From Desulfosudis oleivorans (GTDB lineage: Bacteria > Desulfobacterota > Desulfobacteria > Desulfobacterales > SURF-7), in contig DYJD01000010.1 in the NCBI GenBank assembly GCA_020723325.1, positions 62,001 through 126,000 of the forward strand: a stretch of DNA of 64,000 nucleotides, read 5' to 3'. Positions 16,621 to 27,602 of the stretch are shown in pieces. Position 1 is the stretch's first letter. Each line of letters starts with the position of its first letter. Both the position numbers and the translations under genes were made by a program. Below the pieces are notes generated by a model, which was not told where the DNA came from, searched no databases, and saw nothing but the letters and a program-made list of their open reading frames with translations.

Positions 16621-17016
16621 ATGACAAAACAGGAATTTCAATCTTGCCGCAAGCTGCTTGAAAGAACCCAAGTAGAGCTGGCGCGCCTTTTGGGAACCTC
16701 CCTCAAGGCGATTCACAGCTATGAGCAGGGCTGGCGCAATGTCCCCGCCCATGTGGAACGTCAGCTCTATTTCCTGATCAGCCGGCTGCGGGACAGCAAG
16801 GACACGCAAAAGTCCTGCTGGGTGGTGAAGAACTGCCCGCCCGAGCAAAGAAAACAATGCCCGGCCTGGGAGTTCAGGGCCGGCAAGCTCTGTTGGTTCA
16901 TCAACGGCACCATCTGTGATGGAAAGGTGCAGGAGAACTGGGATGAAAAGATGCGGATCTGCCGCCAGTGCGAGGTTTTGGCCGTTTGGCGGAATCAGAT
17001 CATGAATTTGGATTGA
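16621..17016 (+). CDS. HTH regulator with two-CW cysteine domain
   Basis: This 131-residue protein joins an N-terminal helix-turn-helix of XRE-like type (QVELARLLGTSLKAIHSYEQ, residues 17-36) to a two-CW cysteine domain (Cys66-Trp67, Cys72, Cys80, Cys91-Trp92, Cys99, Cys114, Cys117). The cysteine spacing follows the same order as in the kinase at 13478-15124. I infer that it senses the same signal, redox state or metal, and controls transcription. It is encoded in an operon behind the PLP enzyme, whose promoter carries the palindrome also seen at hdrCB and the kinase, so it is the best candidate for the factor that binds that palindrome. This is inference from position alone. Confidence 0.75.
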   Translation: MTKQEFQSCRKLLERTQVELARLLGTSLKAIHSYEQGWRNVPAHVERQLYFLISRLRDSKDTQKSCWVVKNCPPEQRKQCPAWEFRAGKLCWFINGTICDGKVQENWDEKMRICRQCEVLAVWRNQIMNLD

Positions 17017-17039
17017 ATCAGCGGCGGCCGTCCTGTTGG

Positions 17040-17438
17040 TCAGAAGCCGAATTTTTCGATTTTTTCAATGAGAATGTTGACGTCAAAGGGTTTGACGATG
17101 TAGTCATTGCAGCCGGCCTTGAGACTGGCCAGGACCCGGCCTTTGTCGGCATGAGAGGTCACCATGATGATCTTGGCCCGTTTGTCCGCGGCTATACCCT
17201 TGTCGGTTTCGATTTTGCGCAGGATGCGCAATACATCGATGCCTTCCATGTCCGGCAGACTGATGTCCAGGGTCACCAGGTCAAAAACATGGCCGGCCTC
17301 CATCCATTTAAAAAAGGCGGCAACAGCTTCCTTGCCGGTCCCGGATTGCTGGCAATCCCCGAGTTCTTCCATAATCGCCGTCATTTTATTCAGGCTCACG
17401 GCATCGTCGTCCACACAGAGTACGTTGATTCTTCTCAT
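17040..17438 (-). CDS. CheY-like single-domain response regulator
   Basis: The 132-residue receiver has VDDDAVS near the N-terminus, the phosphate-accepting Asp in LVTLDISLPDMEG (about Asp58), the conserved Thr/Ser in IIMVTSHAD and Lys in IVKPFDV. No output domain is present. It starts with a 4-base overlap with the end of the hybrid kinase gene upstream, so the two act as a phosphorelay pair. The hybrid kinase ends in an HPt domain, which could pass phosphate to this receiver. Confidence 0.9.
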   Translation of the reverse strand: MRRINVLCVDDDAVSLNKMTAIMEELGDCQQSGTGKEAVAAFFKWMEAGHVFDLVTLDISLPDMEGIDVLRILRKIETDKGIAADKRAKIIMVTSHADKGRVLASLKAGCNDYIVKPFDVNILIEKIEKFGF

Positions 17439-20400
17439 GATCTTCCCTCGCCGGCTATGTGATCTTCCAGGGCTTTGAATTCCAATTTAAAGTCATCCAT
17501 GGCGGCTACGGCATGCCCAAGGTCGCCGGCGGCTGCGGCTTTTTCAAGCTCATGGGCACAGCGGGCCAGCCGATGGGCAGTTAAATTGGCAGCCCCCCCT
17601 TTGATTTTATGGGCTTCCTGCCGGATGACCGGGGCATTGCCGTCCACCAGGGCTTTTTGAATGGTCTCAATCTGGGCCCGGCCGGCTTCCAGAAAATGCC
17701 TAAGGGTTTTCAGCAGCAGATCCCGCTTGCCCATGAATTCCTTGAGAGCGCAAGCAAGATCCATGGGCTCTGCGGAAAGATCGGCCGGATCAGCCGCTTG
17801 CGGAGCTTCCGCCGCCGAATTCCTTTTGCCGTTTGATGGGTGGAGGCCCATCCATTTAGCCACCATGGCCAGCAGTTCGGCGCGTTTAAAAGGTTTGGTG
17901 ATATAGTCGTCCATGCCGGCTTCCAGGCAGGTCTGGTGATAGCCTTTTACAGCGTGGGCGGTCATGGCGATGATGGGGGTACGTTTGGAATGCTTGTCTT
18001 GCGCTTGGACGGCGCTTTCCAATATCCGGATCTCCCGGGTGGCGCCAAAACCGTCCAGGACCGGCATTTGAACATCCATCAGAATCAGATCATAGCCGTC
18101 CTTTGCAAAGGCTTCAACTGCCTGCCGGCCGTTCTCTGCCAGATCCACCTGATACCCGGCTCCATTGAGATGCATCTTGACCACTTGTTGATTGACCGGG
18201 TAATCTTCCACCAGTAAAATCTGCGCCTTTTTGCGGAAGGTCTCGGCAATGGTATGTTTGGTGATCAGTCCGCCCACAGAATCGAAATTGTCTTTGCGGG
18301 CGCAGTCCATGAGCAATTGCACGGCGTTATACAGATCATCCGGGCCCACCGGCCTGGTCAGATAACAGCGGATCCCGACTTCCTTGCAGCGCTTGCCGTC
18401 CCCCAAATTGCCTACGGAGGTCAGCATGGCGATGGGGATATGGCGCAAGTCATCAAAGGCCCGCAGCTCCAAGGCCAAGTCAAATCCGGTTACATCTCCG
18501 ATGCGGCGATCCGTGATGATCAAATCAAAGGGTCGGGGCGGCGCGCTTGGGACTGTCAGCAGGGAAACCGCGGTCCGGTAATCGGCTGCCCAAGCCGTTC
18601 GGCATCCCTTATTTTTTAAGTATTCATCTATTATGTTACGGTTTACGGCATTTTCATCAATGATCAATATCTCCATGCCGCTGTAAATTTCTTCTACAGC
18701 CGGCACTACTTCGGTGGCAGGGTCCTGGAGCAGCAATACCGTCGTAAACCGGAATATGGTCCCCTTATTGACTTCACTTTCCACGCTGATTCGGCCGCCC
18801 ATCAATTCCACTATCTCCCGGCAGATGGTGGTCCCCAGACCTGTGCCGCCGTATTTGCGGGTGGTGGATTCATCCGCCTGGGTGAAACGGTTGAAGATGA
18901 TTTCCAGTTTATCCCTGGGAATGCCGACACCGGTATCCTTTACCTGAAATTTCAATTGAACCCGTTTATGCTCATCCGCGGTTCCTGCTACGGTCACGCT
19001 GATGCGGCCCTTATGGGTGAATTTCATGGCATTCCCGATGAGATTGATCAGTACCTGGCGGAGGCGGCCGGGATCACCTTTGAGGCGGGTGGGCAGGTCT
19101 GCCGGTATATTGATATCAAAAGCCAGACCTTTGTGTCTGGCTTGTTTGCCCAGGCTCATGTCCACGTCATGGAGCATGGTGCGCAGATCAAAAGGGATTT
19201 CCTCCAATTCCACCTTGCCGGATTCCACCTTGGACAGATCCAAAATATCGTTGATGATGCGTAACAATGAACCGGCTTCCGCGGTGATCAGTCCGATCAG
19301 TTTGCGTTGCTCCTCATCCGTGCTGTAATTCCCGGCGATTTCAGCCATGCCGATGATACCGTTCAGGGGGGTGCGTAATTCGTGGCTCATGTTGGCCAGA
19401 AAATCACTTTTGGCCTTGTTGGCTGATTCCGCTTTTGCCCGGATTCGATCCGCCTCGGCCATGGCATTTTTCAGTTCCAGGGTGCGCTCCTCGATCAAGG
19501 CCTCAATATAGGCGGTTTTGCGGCGCATGCCGAAAACATAATCTGCCAGGAAAAAGGCCAGCAAAAGCCCCACGCTGGTGATGGTGATCAGCACTGAAAA
19601 AGATGCCAGTCTGCCCATGGATATACCCCGGGCCATGATATCCCGGGGCACGTGGGCGGTTACAAGCAAGGCCGGCTTGCCATAAATATCTTGCATGGCC
19701 CCAAAAACCGTCATGAACGTATCTTTTTTCTCAATAACGGTCACGGCCCCATCCCCAAGGCGGGTCAGCAGCTCCAATTCATCCCGGCTGAAAGCAGACT
19801 GTTTCAGATCCTGCACAGTAAAGCGCACATGGATCTGCTCTGCCAGGGTTTGGAGAATTTTTCGGTTCAGAAAGCGTCCCATGATAAAAACACCATTGCT
19901 GGGTCCGGTGCCGTTGCTTTTCACGATGGGTCGGGAAAAAACCATCAAAGGCCCTTGGGAGGTCAATAGGATGCCGACATGTTCACTGTTGATGGAGTCA
20001 TGGCGGATCAGATAATTGGATGAATTCAGAAACGCTGGTGATAACTCCTCCAACCGCACTTGTCCATCCTGTTCGGAATCATAAACTTCTCCCCAAACGA
20101 TTTCCCCCTGTGAAGTGCAAAAATATACCAGGTTGACACCGGTGCTTTTCTCCAATGTCTCCCATTGCAGATTGGAGTCGATGAATTCCTGATTCCTGTC
20201 TTCCATGAATCGATAGGAATCATCCCAAATGGCCCAATCTCCGGCCAGTTTGCCCAGGTGATGGCCTTCCCGGCGGATGGCATCCAGGCAGCGCTGCAAA
20301 TCTTTCCTGGCCAGCTCATCTTCCAATTCCACAAAACTCGGCAGGATCACCCAATTTTGCAGGGCATAAAGTCCGGCTCCACAGAGAACCATGATCAGCA

Positions 20401-20491
20401 TGCCGATTAAAAACCATTTCAAATTTTTATTGGATTTGACCAGCATGGTTGCCCGTGGCTTTCCCCCTGGAAGTGCCGCCGCTGCTTTCAT
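17435..20491 (-). CDS. Hybrid sensor histidine kinase (CHASE4-HisKA-HATPase-REC-REC-HPt)
   Basis: The 1018-residue protein has membrane segments at about 26-50 and 299-325 flanking a periplasmic CHASE4-like sensor domain. A coiled coil comes next, then HisKA with H-box [12 protein letters not shown] (His near 370) and HATPase_c ([28 protein letters not shown]). A first receiver at about 610-730 may be degenerate, since its Asp region reads [11 protein letters not shown] second, canonical receiver has [13 protein letters not shown] (about Asp804), and a C-terminal HPt has [12 protein letters not shown] (His near 960). It would autophosphorylate and relay to its own HPt and then to the coupled CheY-like protein. 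The signal is unknown. Met16 is an alternative start. Confidence 0.92.
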   Translation of the reverse strand: MKAAAALPGGKPRATMLVKSNKNLKWFLIGMLIMVLCGAGLYALQNWVILPSFVELEDELARKDLQRCLDAIRREGHHLGKLAGDWAIWDDSYRFMEDRNQEFIDSNLQWETLEKSTGVNLVYFCTSQGEIVWGEVYDSEQDGQVRLEELSPAFLNSSNYLIRHDSINSEHVGILLTSQGPLMVFSRPIVKSNGTGPSNGVFIMGRFLNRKILQTLAEQIHVRFTVQDLKQSAFSRDELELLTRLGDGAVTVIEKKDTFMTVFGAMQDIYGKPALLVTAHVPRDIMARGISMGRLASFSVLITITSVGLLLAFFLADYVFGMRRKTAYIEALIEERTLELKNAMAEADRIRAKAESANKAKSDFLANMSHELRTPLNGIIGMAEIAGNYSTDEEQRKLIGLITAEAGSLLRIINDILDLSKVESGKVELEEIPFDLRTMLHDVDMSLGKQARHKGLAFDINIPADLPTRLKGDPGRLRQVLINLIGNAMKFTHKGRISVTVAGTADEHKRVQLKFQVKDTGVGIPRDKLEIIFNRFTQADESTTRKYGGTGLGTTICREIVELMGGRISVESEVNKGTIFRFTTVLLLQDPATEVVPAVEEIYSGMEILIIDENAVNRNIIDEYLKNKGCRTAWAADYRTAVSLLTVPSAPPRPFDLIITDRRIGDVTGFDLALELRAFDDLRHIPIAMLTSVGNLGDGKRCKEVGIRCYLTRPVGPDDLYNAVQLLMDCARKDNFDSVGGLITKHTIAETFRKKAQILLVEDYPVNQQVVKMHLNGAGYQVDLAENGRQAVEAFAKDGYDLILMDVQMPVLDGFGATREIRILESAVQAQDKHSKRTPIIAMTAHAVKGYHQTCLEAGMDDYITKPFKRAELLAMVAKWMGLHPSNGKRNSAAEAPQAADPADLSAEPMDLACALKEFMGKRDLLLKTLRHFLEAGRAQIETIQKALVDGNAPVIRQEAHKIKGGAANLTAHRLARCAHELEKAAAAGDLGHAVAAMDDFKLEFKALEDHIAGEGRS

Positions 20492-20826
20492 GCCGGAGCG
20501 GCGGCAAGCATTATTCGGTAAGATGATACAAATTCGTCTGGAAAAAATACGATACGAAAATACGGATAAGAAAGATACGGATAAGCGCCAAGTTTTCTTT
20601 GGAATCAGTATATTTCAGCGGGCGGGAAGGTGTCAACAGCGAAATAGTATCAATTATCAAAAAAAGTAATTGCGTTTTTCAAATAATCTGGATAGATATC
20701 TCGCCTAATACTGTTTAAAAGTTGAAATCGACTCTGAAGCGGGCCGGCCGGAATCCGGGAATTCCAACAGCGGCCGAAACCACAACCCAATCGGGACGAC
20801 CAGCTATGTTGAAAAGGATGTTTGGA
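20492..20826. other. Intergenic region between hybrid kinase and decarboxylase operon
   Basis: This 335-base stretch separates two divergent transcription units. It holds short direct repeats of the type ATACGGATAAG at about 20555-20585 and a small A/T hairpin, CAATTA...TAATTG, near 20652-20673. An AAGGA ribosome site at 20814-20818 serves the decarboxylase alpha gene. I see no convincing ORF or strong consensus promoter. Confidence 0.5.
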
Positions 20827-22378
<1,552 letters not shown>

Positions 22379-22402
22379 TGCAAATGAAAGAGATGGATCA
22401 TC

Positions 22403-23551
22403 ATGTCATGGGATTATGTGTTTGAATTGATTAAGAGCATTTTACTCACCCAAACCGGCATTCCGCACTTTACCGGCAAGGAACTGCTGATGCTGTTGAT
22501 TGCCTTCTTTTTTCTTTACCTGGCCGTGGCCAAAGGCTATGAGCCGTTGCTGCTGGTGCCCATCGGATTCGGCATTTTTCTAGTCAATTTTCCATTGGTA
22601 CCCCTTATGGGATTTTCCGAGAACGGCACGCCGGAATTGATCCGGGCTTTCTACAAATACGGCGTGGAATGGGAGATCATCCCTTGTGTGATCTTTCTGG
22701 GTTTGGGGGCCATGACCGATTTCGGACCGTTGATCGCCAATCCAAAAACTCTGCTCATCGGCGCCGGCGCCCAACTGGGGGTCTTCATTACCTATATCGG
22801 CACCTTGTTTTTCGGTTTCACCCTGAAGGAAGCGGCTTCCGTGGGCATCATTGGTGGTGCCGACGGACCCACCACCATTTACCTTACTTCAAAACTGGCG
22901 CCTCATTTGCTGGGGGCCAACGCCCTGGCCGCCTATTCCTACATGGCCATGGTGCCCCTGATCCAGCCCCCGATAATGCGCCTGATGACCACCCCCGAAC
23001 AGCGCCGCATCCGCATGCGTCAGTTGCGGCCGGTTTCCGCACGGGAAAAACTGCTTTTCCCACTGGTAGCTACCATACTCATTGTTCTACTGATTCCGGC
23101 AGTGGCCCCCCTGATGGGCATGTTCATGTTCGGCAATTTCATGCGCGAATGCCTAGTGGTCAAACGGTTGACCGACACAGCCCAGAATGCCCTGATGAAC
23201 ATCGTCACCATTTTCCTGGGTATCTCCGTGGGCGCTACCATGCAGGCCGAAGTGTTCCTGAACTGGAAGCCCCTGTTCATTTTCGGCTTTGGTCTGTTCG
23301 ATTTTGTGGTGTGCACCTTCGGCGGGATTCTCACCGTGCATATCATGAATATTTTCCTGAAGGAGAAAATCAATCCCCTGATCGGATCTGCCGGGGTTTC
23401 AGCCGTGCCCATGTCGGCCAGGGTCTCCCATGTGGAGGGGTTGCGGGCGGACCCGAGTAATTGGCTGCTGATGCATGCCATGGGGCCTAATCTGGCCGGT
23501 GTGATCGGATCAGCCGCCGCCGCCGGCATGTTCATCGCCATGTTTCAATAA
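22403..23551 (+). CDS. Sodium-pump decarboxylase beta subunit (OadB/MmdB/GcdB family)
   Basis: The 382-residue integral-membrane protein has about 9-11 hydrophobic segments and the family motifs GFSENG, GLGAMTDFGPLI and GGADGPTTIY, then NFMRECLVVKRLTDTAQNAL. Members of this family decarboxylate carboxybiotin and pump Na+ outward. It follows the broken alpha-subunit gene by 24 bases and precedes the gamma-like and biotin-carrier genes. Together these make a membrane-bound Na+-translocating acyl-CoA decarboxylase, probably methylmalonyl-CoA, though malonyl- or glutaconyl-type cannot be excluded. The protein shows no lesion. Confidence 0.92.
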   Translation: MSWDYVFELIKSILLTQTGIPHFTGKELLMLLIAFFFLYLAVAKGYEPLLLVPIGFGIFLVNFPLVPLMGFSENGTPELIRAFYKYGVEWEIIPCVIFLGLGAMTDFGPLIANPKTLLIGAGAQLGVFITYIGTLFFGFTLKEAASVGIIGGADGPTTIYLTSKLAPHLLGANALAAYSYMAMVPLIQPPIMRLMTTPEQRRIRMRQLRPVSAREKLLFPLVATILIVLLIPAVAPLMGMFMFGNFMRECLVVKRLTDTAQNALMNIVTIFLGISVGATMQAEVFLNWKPLFIFGFGLFDFVVCTFGGILTVHIMNIFLKEKINPLIGSAGVSAVPMSARVSHVEGLRADPSNWLLMHAMGPNLAGVIGSAAAAGMFIAMFQ

Positions 23552-23565
23552 TTAAAGGAGGAGCG

Positions 23566-24561
23566 ATGCGATCTAAAAAATATGTGCAATGGCCGGCGGT
23601 CATGATCCTGGCAGTGATCATGATGGGATCTGTTCCTTCAGCGTGGGCCGCCTTTGGTGAAGACCCTGAAAAGCCGAAACCGGAATTCACCCGGAAAGGG
23701 GAAGATATAAACGCCCGTTTGATTCCAAGAGGTAAAAGTTTGAGCGTGCTGATTCATTTCCGGGCGGCAGGAGCCGCATTGAATGAGGTTGAAGTCGCGG
23801 ATTTTGCTGAAGGCGAGGAACCGGATGTGGATTTAAAGGATTTCCGCTCCGGCTTTTTCAAGATGCGGCTGGTCACACCGACTCCGGGTGCCGAGGCCCA
23901 CCTGACAATCTCATCTGCCTATTTCAATTCTTCCACCCAATTGTGGGGCGGAAATCCGAAGCAAAAAGCTTCCTGGAAGGATTGCCGGGCCGACAACAAA
24001 AGCCTGCCGGATAGGGTGAACGAGCTGACCATAACGGTACAGGACGGCGGTTCGCTGGATGCCGATGGAGCGGTCAACGGAAAAATCGAGATTTATACAG
24101 GACCCCATGATTCCTTTTGGGGCTATGCCATCGGTACTTTGTTCATTCGTTTTTTCGGTGTTTTTATCGTGCTGGGGGTTTTACAATTGGGCATGTTGAT
24201 TTCAGGAGCGGTTTTCCAGCGTTTGGAAAGCCGCAACCAGCAGACTGCGGCAGCAAGCATTCCTGCTGAAATTTTGTCGGAAAAGGAACCGGTTCCTGGA
24301 TTCCGGATAGAAGAGCACCAGACACCGCCGGCAATCGATCCCGGTGTTTCAGGGGAAGTGGCGGCAGCCATAGCCCTGGCCCTGCACTTGCATGGCGAGT
24401 CTCAAAACCGGCAACAATCCGTCGGGGCCAAGCCCCAGACAACAGGGCCCAGCCAGGCCGGCCCATCCCCTTGGTCCATGTTCGGCCGGGGCGCACTCAT
24501 GGCCGACCGTTTAAGGACCTTTGACCGAATTCATTTTCAACCTGCGAGGACAAGCAAATGA
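23566..24561 (+). CDS. OadG-like gamma subunit with periplasmic domain
   Basis: The 331-residue protein has a signal peptide (SVPSAWAA) and then a roughly 150-residue domain of unrecognised fold, likely outside the inner membrane. One membrane segment follows (TLFIRFFGVFIVLGVLQLGML, about residues 185-205) and then a cytoplasmic tail rich in Ala/Pro. The single membrane helix followed by GEVAAAIALALHLH matches OadG-type small subunits, which anchor the alpha and beta subunits. The N-terminal domain makes it much longer than ordinary OadG (about 80-100 residues). The ribosome site AAAGGAGG is strong and the gene overlaps the biotin carrier by 4 bases. Confidence 0.75.
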   Translation: MRSKKYVQWPAVMILAVIMMGSVPSAWAAFGEDPEKPKPEFTRKGEDINARLIPRGKSLSVLIHFRAAGAALNEVEVADFAEGEEPDVDLKDFRSGFFKMRLVTPTPGAEAHLTISSAYFNSSTQLWGGNPKQKASWKDCRADNKSLPDRVNELTITVQDGGSLDADGAVNGKIEIYTGPHDSFWGYAIGTLFIRFFGVFIVLGVLQLGMLISGAVFQRLESRNQQTAAASIPAEILSEKEPVPGFRIEEHQTPPAIDPGVSGEVAAAIALALHLHGESQNRQQSVGAKPQTTGPSQAGPSPWSMFGRGALMADRLRTFDRIHFQPARTSK

Positions 24562-25049
24562 GCCGATATACTTTTACCATCAACGAACAATCCTTTGACG
24601 TGGAAATCCAGTCTGTCCAGGGCGGCACAGCCCGTGTGACGGTGAATCATGTGCCCTATACGGTGACCATGGCCGGCGGTGCAAGGGCGGCGGCGGCCCC
24701 CACCAGAATCCAGTCCATGGCGGCCGCCCCCATTCGGGTGCAACCCACTGCTGCTCCGACTCCGGCCGCAACCCGGGTTCGTAGCGGACCTGCCCCGGCT
24801 GTTCCAGCTAAAGCCGCTGCGCCGAGTGCCTCCGGCGCCGGGACCATTACCGCCCAAATCCCAGGCAAAATCATCAATGTGGGTGTAAATGTGGGCGACC
24901 AGGTGGCCCCTGGTCAGGTGGTGGCCATCATGGAGGCTATGAAAATGGAGAATAATATTTTAAGCCCCATATCCGGCATGGTCAAGGATGTGCGCGTGAG
25001 CAAGGACATGGACGTGGCCACCGGGGATGTGCTCATGATCATTGCCTGA
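24558..25049 (+). CDS. Biotin carrier protein of the decarboxylase complex
   Basis: The 163-residue protein has a short N-terminal beta region, an Ala/Pro-rich linker (about residues 40-95) and a biotinyl domain. The domain carries the biotin-accepting lysine in EAMKMENNI. It takes carboxyl groups from the alpha subunit and delivers them to the membrane beta subunit. ATGA overlap with the preceding gene couples the two. It is the last gene of the operon; the next gene is convergent, two bases away, with no visible terminator. Confidence 0.93.
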   Translation: MSRYTFTINEQSFDVEIQSVQGGTARVTVNHVPYTVTMAGGARAAAAPTRIQSMAAAPIRVQPTAAPTPAATRVRSGPAPAVPAKAAAPSASGAGTITAQIPGKIINVGVNVGDQVAPGQVVAIMEAMKMENNILSPISGMVKDVRVSKDMDVATGDVLMIIA

Positions 25050-25051
25050 TT

Positions 25052-25927
25052 TCAGGATGGTTTCCTGCGGATGACGCGAACGGTTCGCTTGGTACTTTCA
25101 TCCGGCGGTTCCCGCAGCGGATTGCGAGCCGGCGGGGTCAGGGAGTTTTGCCGGAAGGAGCATTCCAGGCGGGGGCATTTCAGGCCCGGCGTGTTGCTAC
25201 CTTCCACCATGAATTCGATCAGGAAAGGATTATTGCATTCCGGGCAGCTCAGGCGGTAGGGCTTCTGCCGGCTGATAAAACTGCAACCAGCATTGGAGCA
25301 GGCAAAATAGGGGATTTTTTCCGCGCTGGTTTTTAGAAGGATTTTGCCTAGGGCGCAAAGCGGACAGGGGATGGCGATTTTGTTTTGAAACGCCAGAATT
25401 CTTTCTGCGATGACAGCGTCGGGCATACGCTTGCCAGGTTGGATGGAGTAATCCATCGGTCCGGAATCAGCCTTGACCCAGGCTGATTCCGGAGCTTGGA
25501 GCGGAGCGCCTTCGTTTTCCAAATCCAGCTCTTCATCCGAAAGAAATAGATCGTCTTCTGCTTCTATCTCATTTTGATCTTCAACAGATTCCGCGGGCGG
25601 CCGTCCGGCCAGGCTTTCATCTTTGACCCGCAACCCGTCCATAAGGATGTTCATCAGCGGCATGTTGATTTCATTGACAGTTTTTTTGACTTCCTTTTCA
25701 ATCTCGATGATCGGTTCCTCCCAACTGATGATCCGATAGGCGGCTTCCAGATTCTTGAGCTGCCCGGTTTCTGCCGCGATCAGCCGACCTTTCAAAAGAT
25801 ACAAGAAACCCATTTCATCGTTTTTTGAAGTGATTTTCAAGGTGCAGGAAGTCTCCTCCATTTCCGACATCTGTAGAAATGCTGAAAGACTGAGTCCTTT
25901 GATGCGGCCTTCTAGGTTGCTGCCCAT
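25052..25927 (-). CDS. DUF4388 (PATAN) protein with C-terminal zinc ribbons
   Basis: I start at ATG 25927 because CGGAGGAATCAACTC precedes it (291 residues). Residues about 1-115 resemble the DUF4388/PATAN domain (GRIKGLSLSAFLQMSEMEETSCTL, GFLYLLKGRLIAAETG), often found in bacterial signalling proteins. An acidic linker follows. The C-terminal hundred residues hold three CxxC/CxxxxC groups (CPLCALGK, CSNAGCSF, CPECNNPF, CPRLECSF) that look like tandem zinc ribbons. No catalytic motif is visible. It is probably an adaptor in signalling; I cannot name a partner. Confidence 0.7.
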   Translation of the reverse strand: MGSNLEGRIKGLSLSAFLQMSEMEETSCTLKITSKNDEMGFLYLLKGRLIAAETGQLKNLEAAYRIISWEEPIIEIEKEVKKTVNEINMPLMNILMDGLRVKDESLAGRPPAESVEDQNEIEAEDDLFLSDEELDLENEGAPLQAPESAWVKADSGPMDYSIQPGKRMPDAVIAERILAFQNKIAIPCPLCALGKILLKTSAEKIPYFACSNAGCSFISRQKPYRLSCPECNNPFLIEFMVEGSNTPGLKCPRLECSFRQNSLTPPARNPLREPPDESTKRTVRVIRRKPS

Positions 25928-26111
25928 TGAGTTGATTCCTCCGGAATGATGCAAAAAATAGCATAATCAACAGTGGGATTGCAACTGATAGCACCTCACC
26001 ATCTTTCATTTCAATCCAGATTATGCTACAAAAAGCCCATTAGCCGGATTCGACGCGAGGGTCGAGCAAATTTTTCTCCAGAATTTCAATCCTGAAACGA
26101 AAGCAGCGCCC

Positions 26112-27134
26112 ATGAGCCAGGAGCGCAAACATCAGCAAGGTTGCCGGGAAGTGCTGCCCGGTGTTTTCCAGATCCGATTGCCCCTGCCCGGCAAAAAACC
26201 CGGTCCGGTGAATGCCTATCTATTCAAGGGCGTAAACATTTCCCTTTTGGATACCGGAACATTTCAAACCACGGCGAATCTGAGGGCCGCCCTGCATGAG
26301 CTCCAATGCGATTTTGCCGATATCCACCAGGTCGTTATCACCCATGGCCATGTGGATCATTATGGCGCGGCCAATCGCATTATTCGTCAGAAAGACAGCA
26401 AGGCCTTGGTGGGCGTCCATCCTGCGGATAAGCGCCGGATAGAAACCGGTGCCGAAGCTTCCCGGAAAACCTACCACCGCTTCATTTCCCTGATGGGGGT
26501 GCCCTTGGGTTATCGCCTGGGCATCCGGCTGATGAGCCGGGTCTTTCGCTCCATGGCCGAGGACTGCCGGGTTCATTTCGCGTTGAATGACGGGGATAAA
26601 ATTCAACTGGGCGATTATACGGCCACGGTCATTGCCACGCCGGGCCATTCCAAGGGGTCGGTCTGTCTGTACCTGGAAAAGGAAAACGTGCTTTTTTCCG
26701 GCGATCATATCTTGGGACATATCACGCCCAATGCCTTTGTGATGCTGGAGCGCGACGAGGAATTGCCCCGGCGCAGCAGTCAGGCGGAATATTATGCGTC
26801 CGTGGCCAAGATTGAAAACCTTTCGCCGGCCCTGATTTTTCCGGCCCATGGTCCCCGCGTCGATGACATCATGGGCATTGCCGCCGGCTATCGCCGCAGT
26901 TTCCTTGTGCGCCAGCAGCGTATTTTAGCCATTGTGGCGGCAGGACCCAAAACCGTTTATCAGATCGTCTGCGGCGTATTTCCGGAACTGGGCGGTAAAC
27001 GCATTGTCCTGGATGTTTTCCTGGCGGTTTCGGAAGTGTATACCCATCTCCAGATCCTGTGCTCAGACGGCCGGGTGCGCATGGAGCGGGAGAGAAACCG
27101 GTTGTTTTTTCAATTTCAACCTTCAGCGCGTTAG
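26112..27134 (+). CDS. Metallo-beta-lactamase-fold hydrolase
   Basis: The 340-residue protein has the MBL metal-binding motif THGHVDHYG (about residues 75-83), a second histidine in TPGHSKGS, the aspartate in FSGDHILG and a last histidine in PAHGPRV. A C-terminal winged-helix-like region (about 255-335) follows. This is the layout of LACTB2-like hydrolases. The substrate is unknown. A universal stress protein gene follows nine bases later and is probably co-transcribed. Confidence 0.87.
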   Translation: MSQERKHQQGCREVLPGVFQIRLPLPGKKPGPVNAYLFKGVNISLLDTGTFQTTANLRAALHELQCDFADIHQVVITHGHVDHYGAANRIIRQKDSKALVGVHPADKRRIETGAEASRKTYHRFISLMGVPLGYRLGIRLMSRVFRSMAEDCRVHFALNDGDKIQLGDYTATVIATPGHSKGSVCLYLEKENVLFSGDHILGHITPNAFVMLERDEELPRRSSQAEYYASVAKIENLSPALIFPAHGPRVDDIMGIAAGYRRSFLVRQQRILAIVAAGPKTVYQIVCGVFPELGGKRIVLDVFLAVSEVYTHLQILCSDGRVRMERERNRLFFQFQPSAR

Positions 27135-27143
27135 GAGACCACC

Positions 27144-27596
27144 ATGATTAAACAAATTCTGGTACCCATCGATGGATCAGAGCATGCCTTAAAGCCATTG
27201 TCCATTGCCGATGATCTGGCGGCCCGGTACGGCGCTGGTTTGACGGTATTATCGGTGATCGAAAAACCCGATGCAGGTTCAAAGGAAGCGATAGAGAGTT
27301 TTATCGAAAGCGAGTATCCCAAGTCTGAAAAGATGACGGTGGCGGCTTATTTGAGCAAACTGGCCGAGAAAACCATCCAGGAAACTATGGAAAAGGCCAG
27401 GGTGAAATCCGGTGTTCAAACGGTTATCCTGAGCGGTGATCCGGCTGCAACAATCATCGACTATGTCAAAGCCAATGAAATCGACATGGTGGTCATGAGC
27501 AGTCGTGGGAAAAGCAAGATCAGTCAATTTTTAGTGGGCAGCGTCACTTATAAAGTCAGCCGTTCCATCGAGTGTTCCTGCGCCATCATTCGTTGA
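27144..27596 (+). CDS. Universal stress protein (UspA family)
   Basis: The 150-residue protein has the Usp fold signature: LVPIDGSEHALKPL at the start and VMSSRGKSKISQFLVGSVTYKV near the end, where the G-x2-G-x9-G nucleotide-binding pattern is loosely kept. It probably binds ATP or AMP in the cytoplasm under stress. It lies right after the MBL hydrolase gene with a GGAGACC ribosome site. Confidence 0.9.
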   Translation: MIKQILVPIDGSEHALKPLSIADDLAARYGAGLTVLSVIEKPDAGSKEAIESFIESEYPKSEKMTVAAYLSKLAEKTIQETMEKARVKSGVQTVILSGDPAATIIDYVKANEIDMVVMSSRGKSKISQFLVGSVTYKVSRSIECSCAIIR

Positions 27597-27602
27597 GAGT
27601 TG

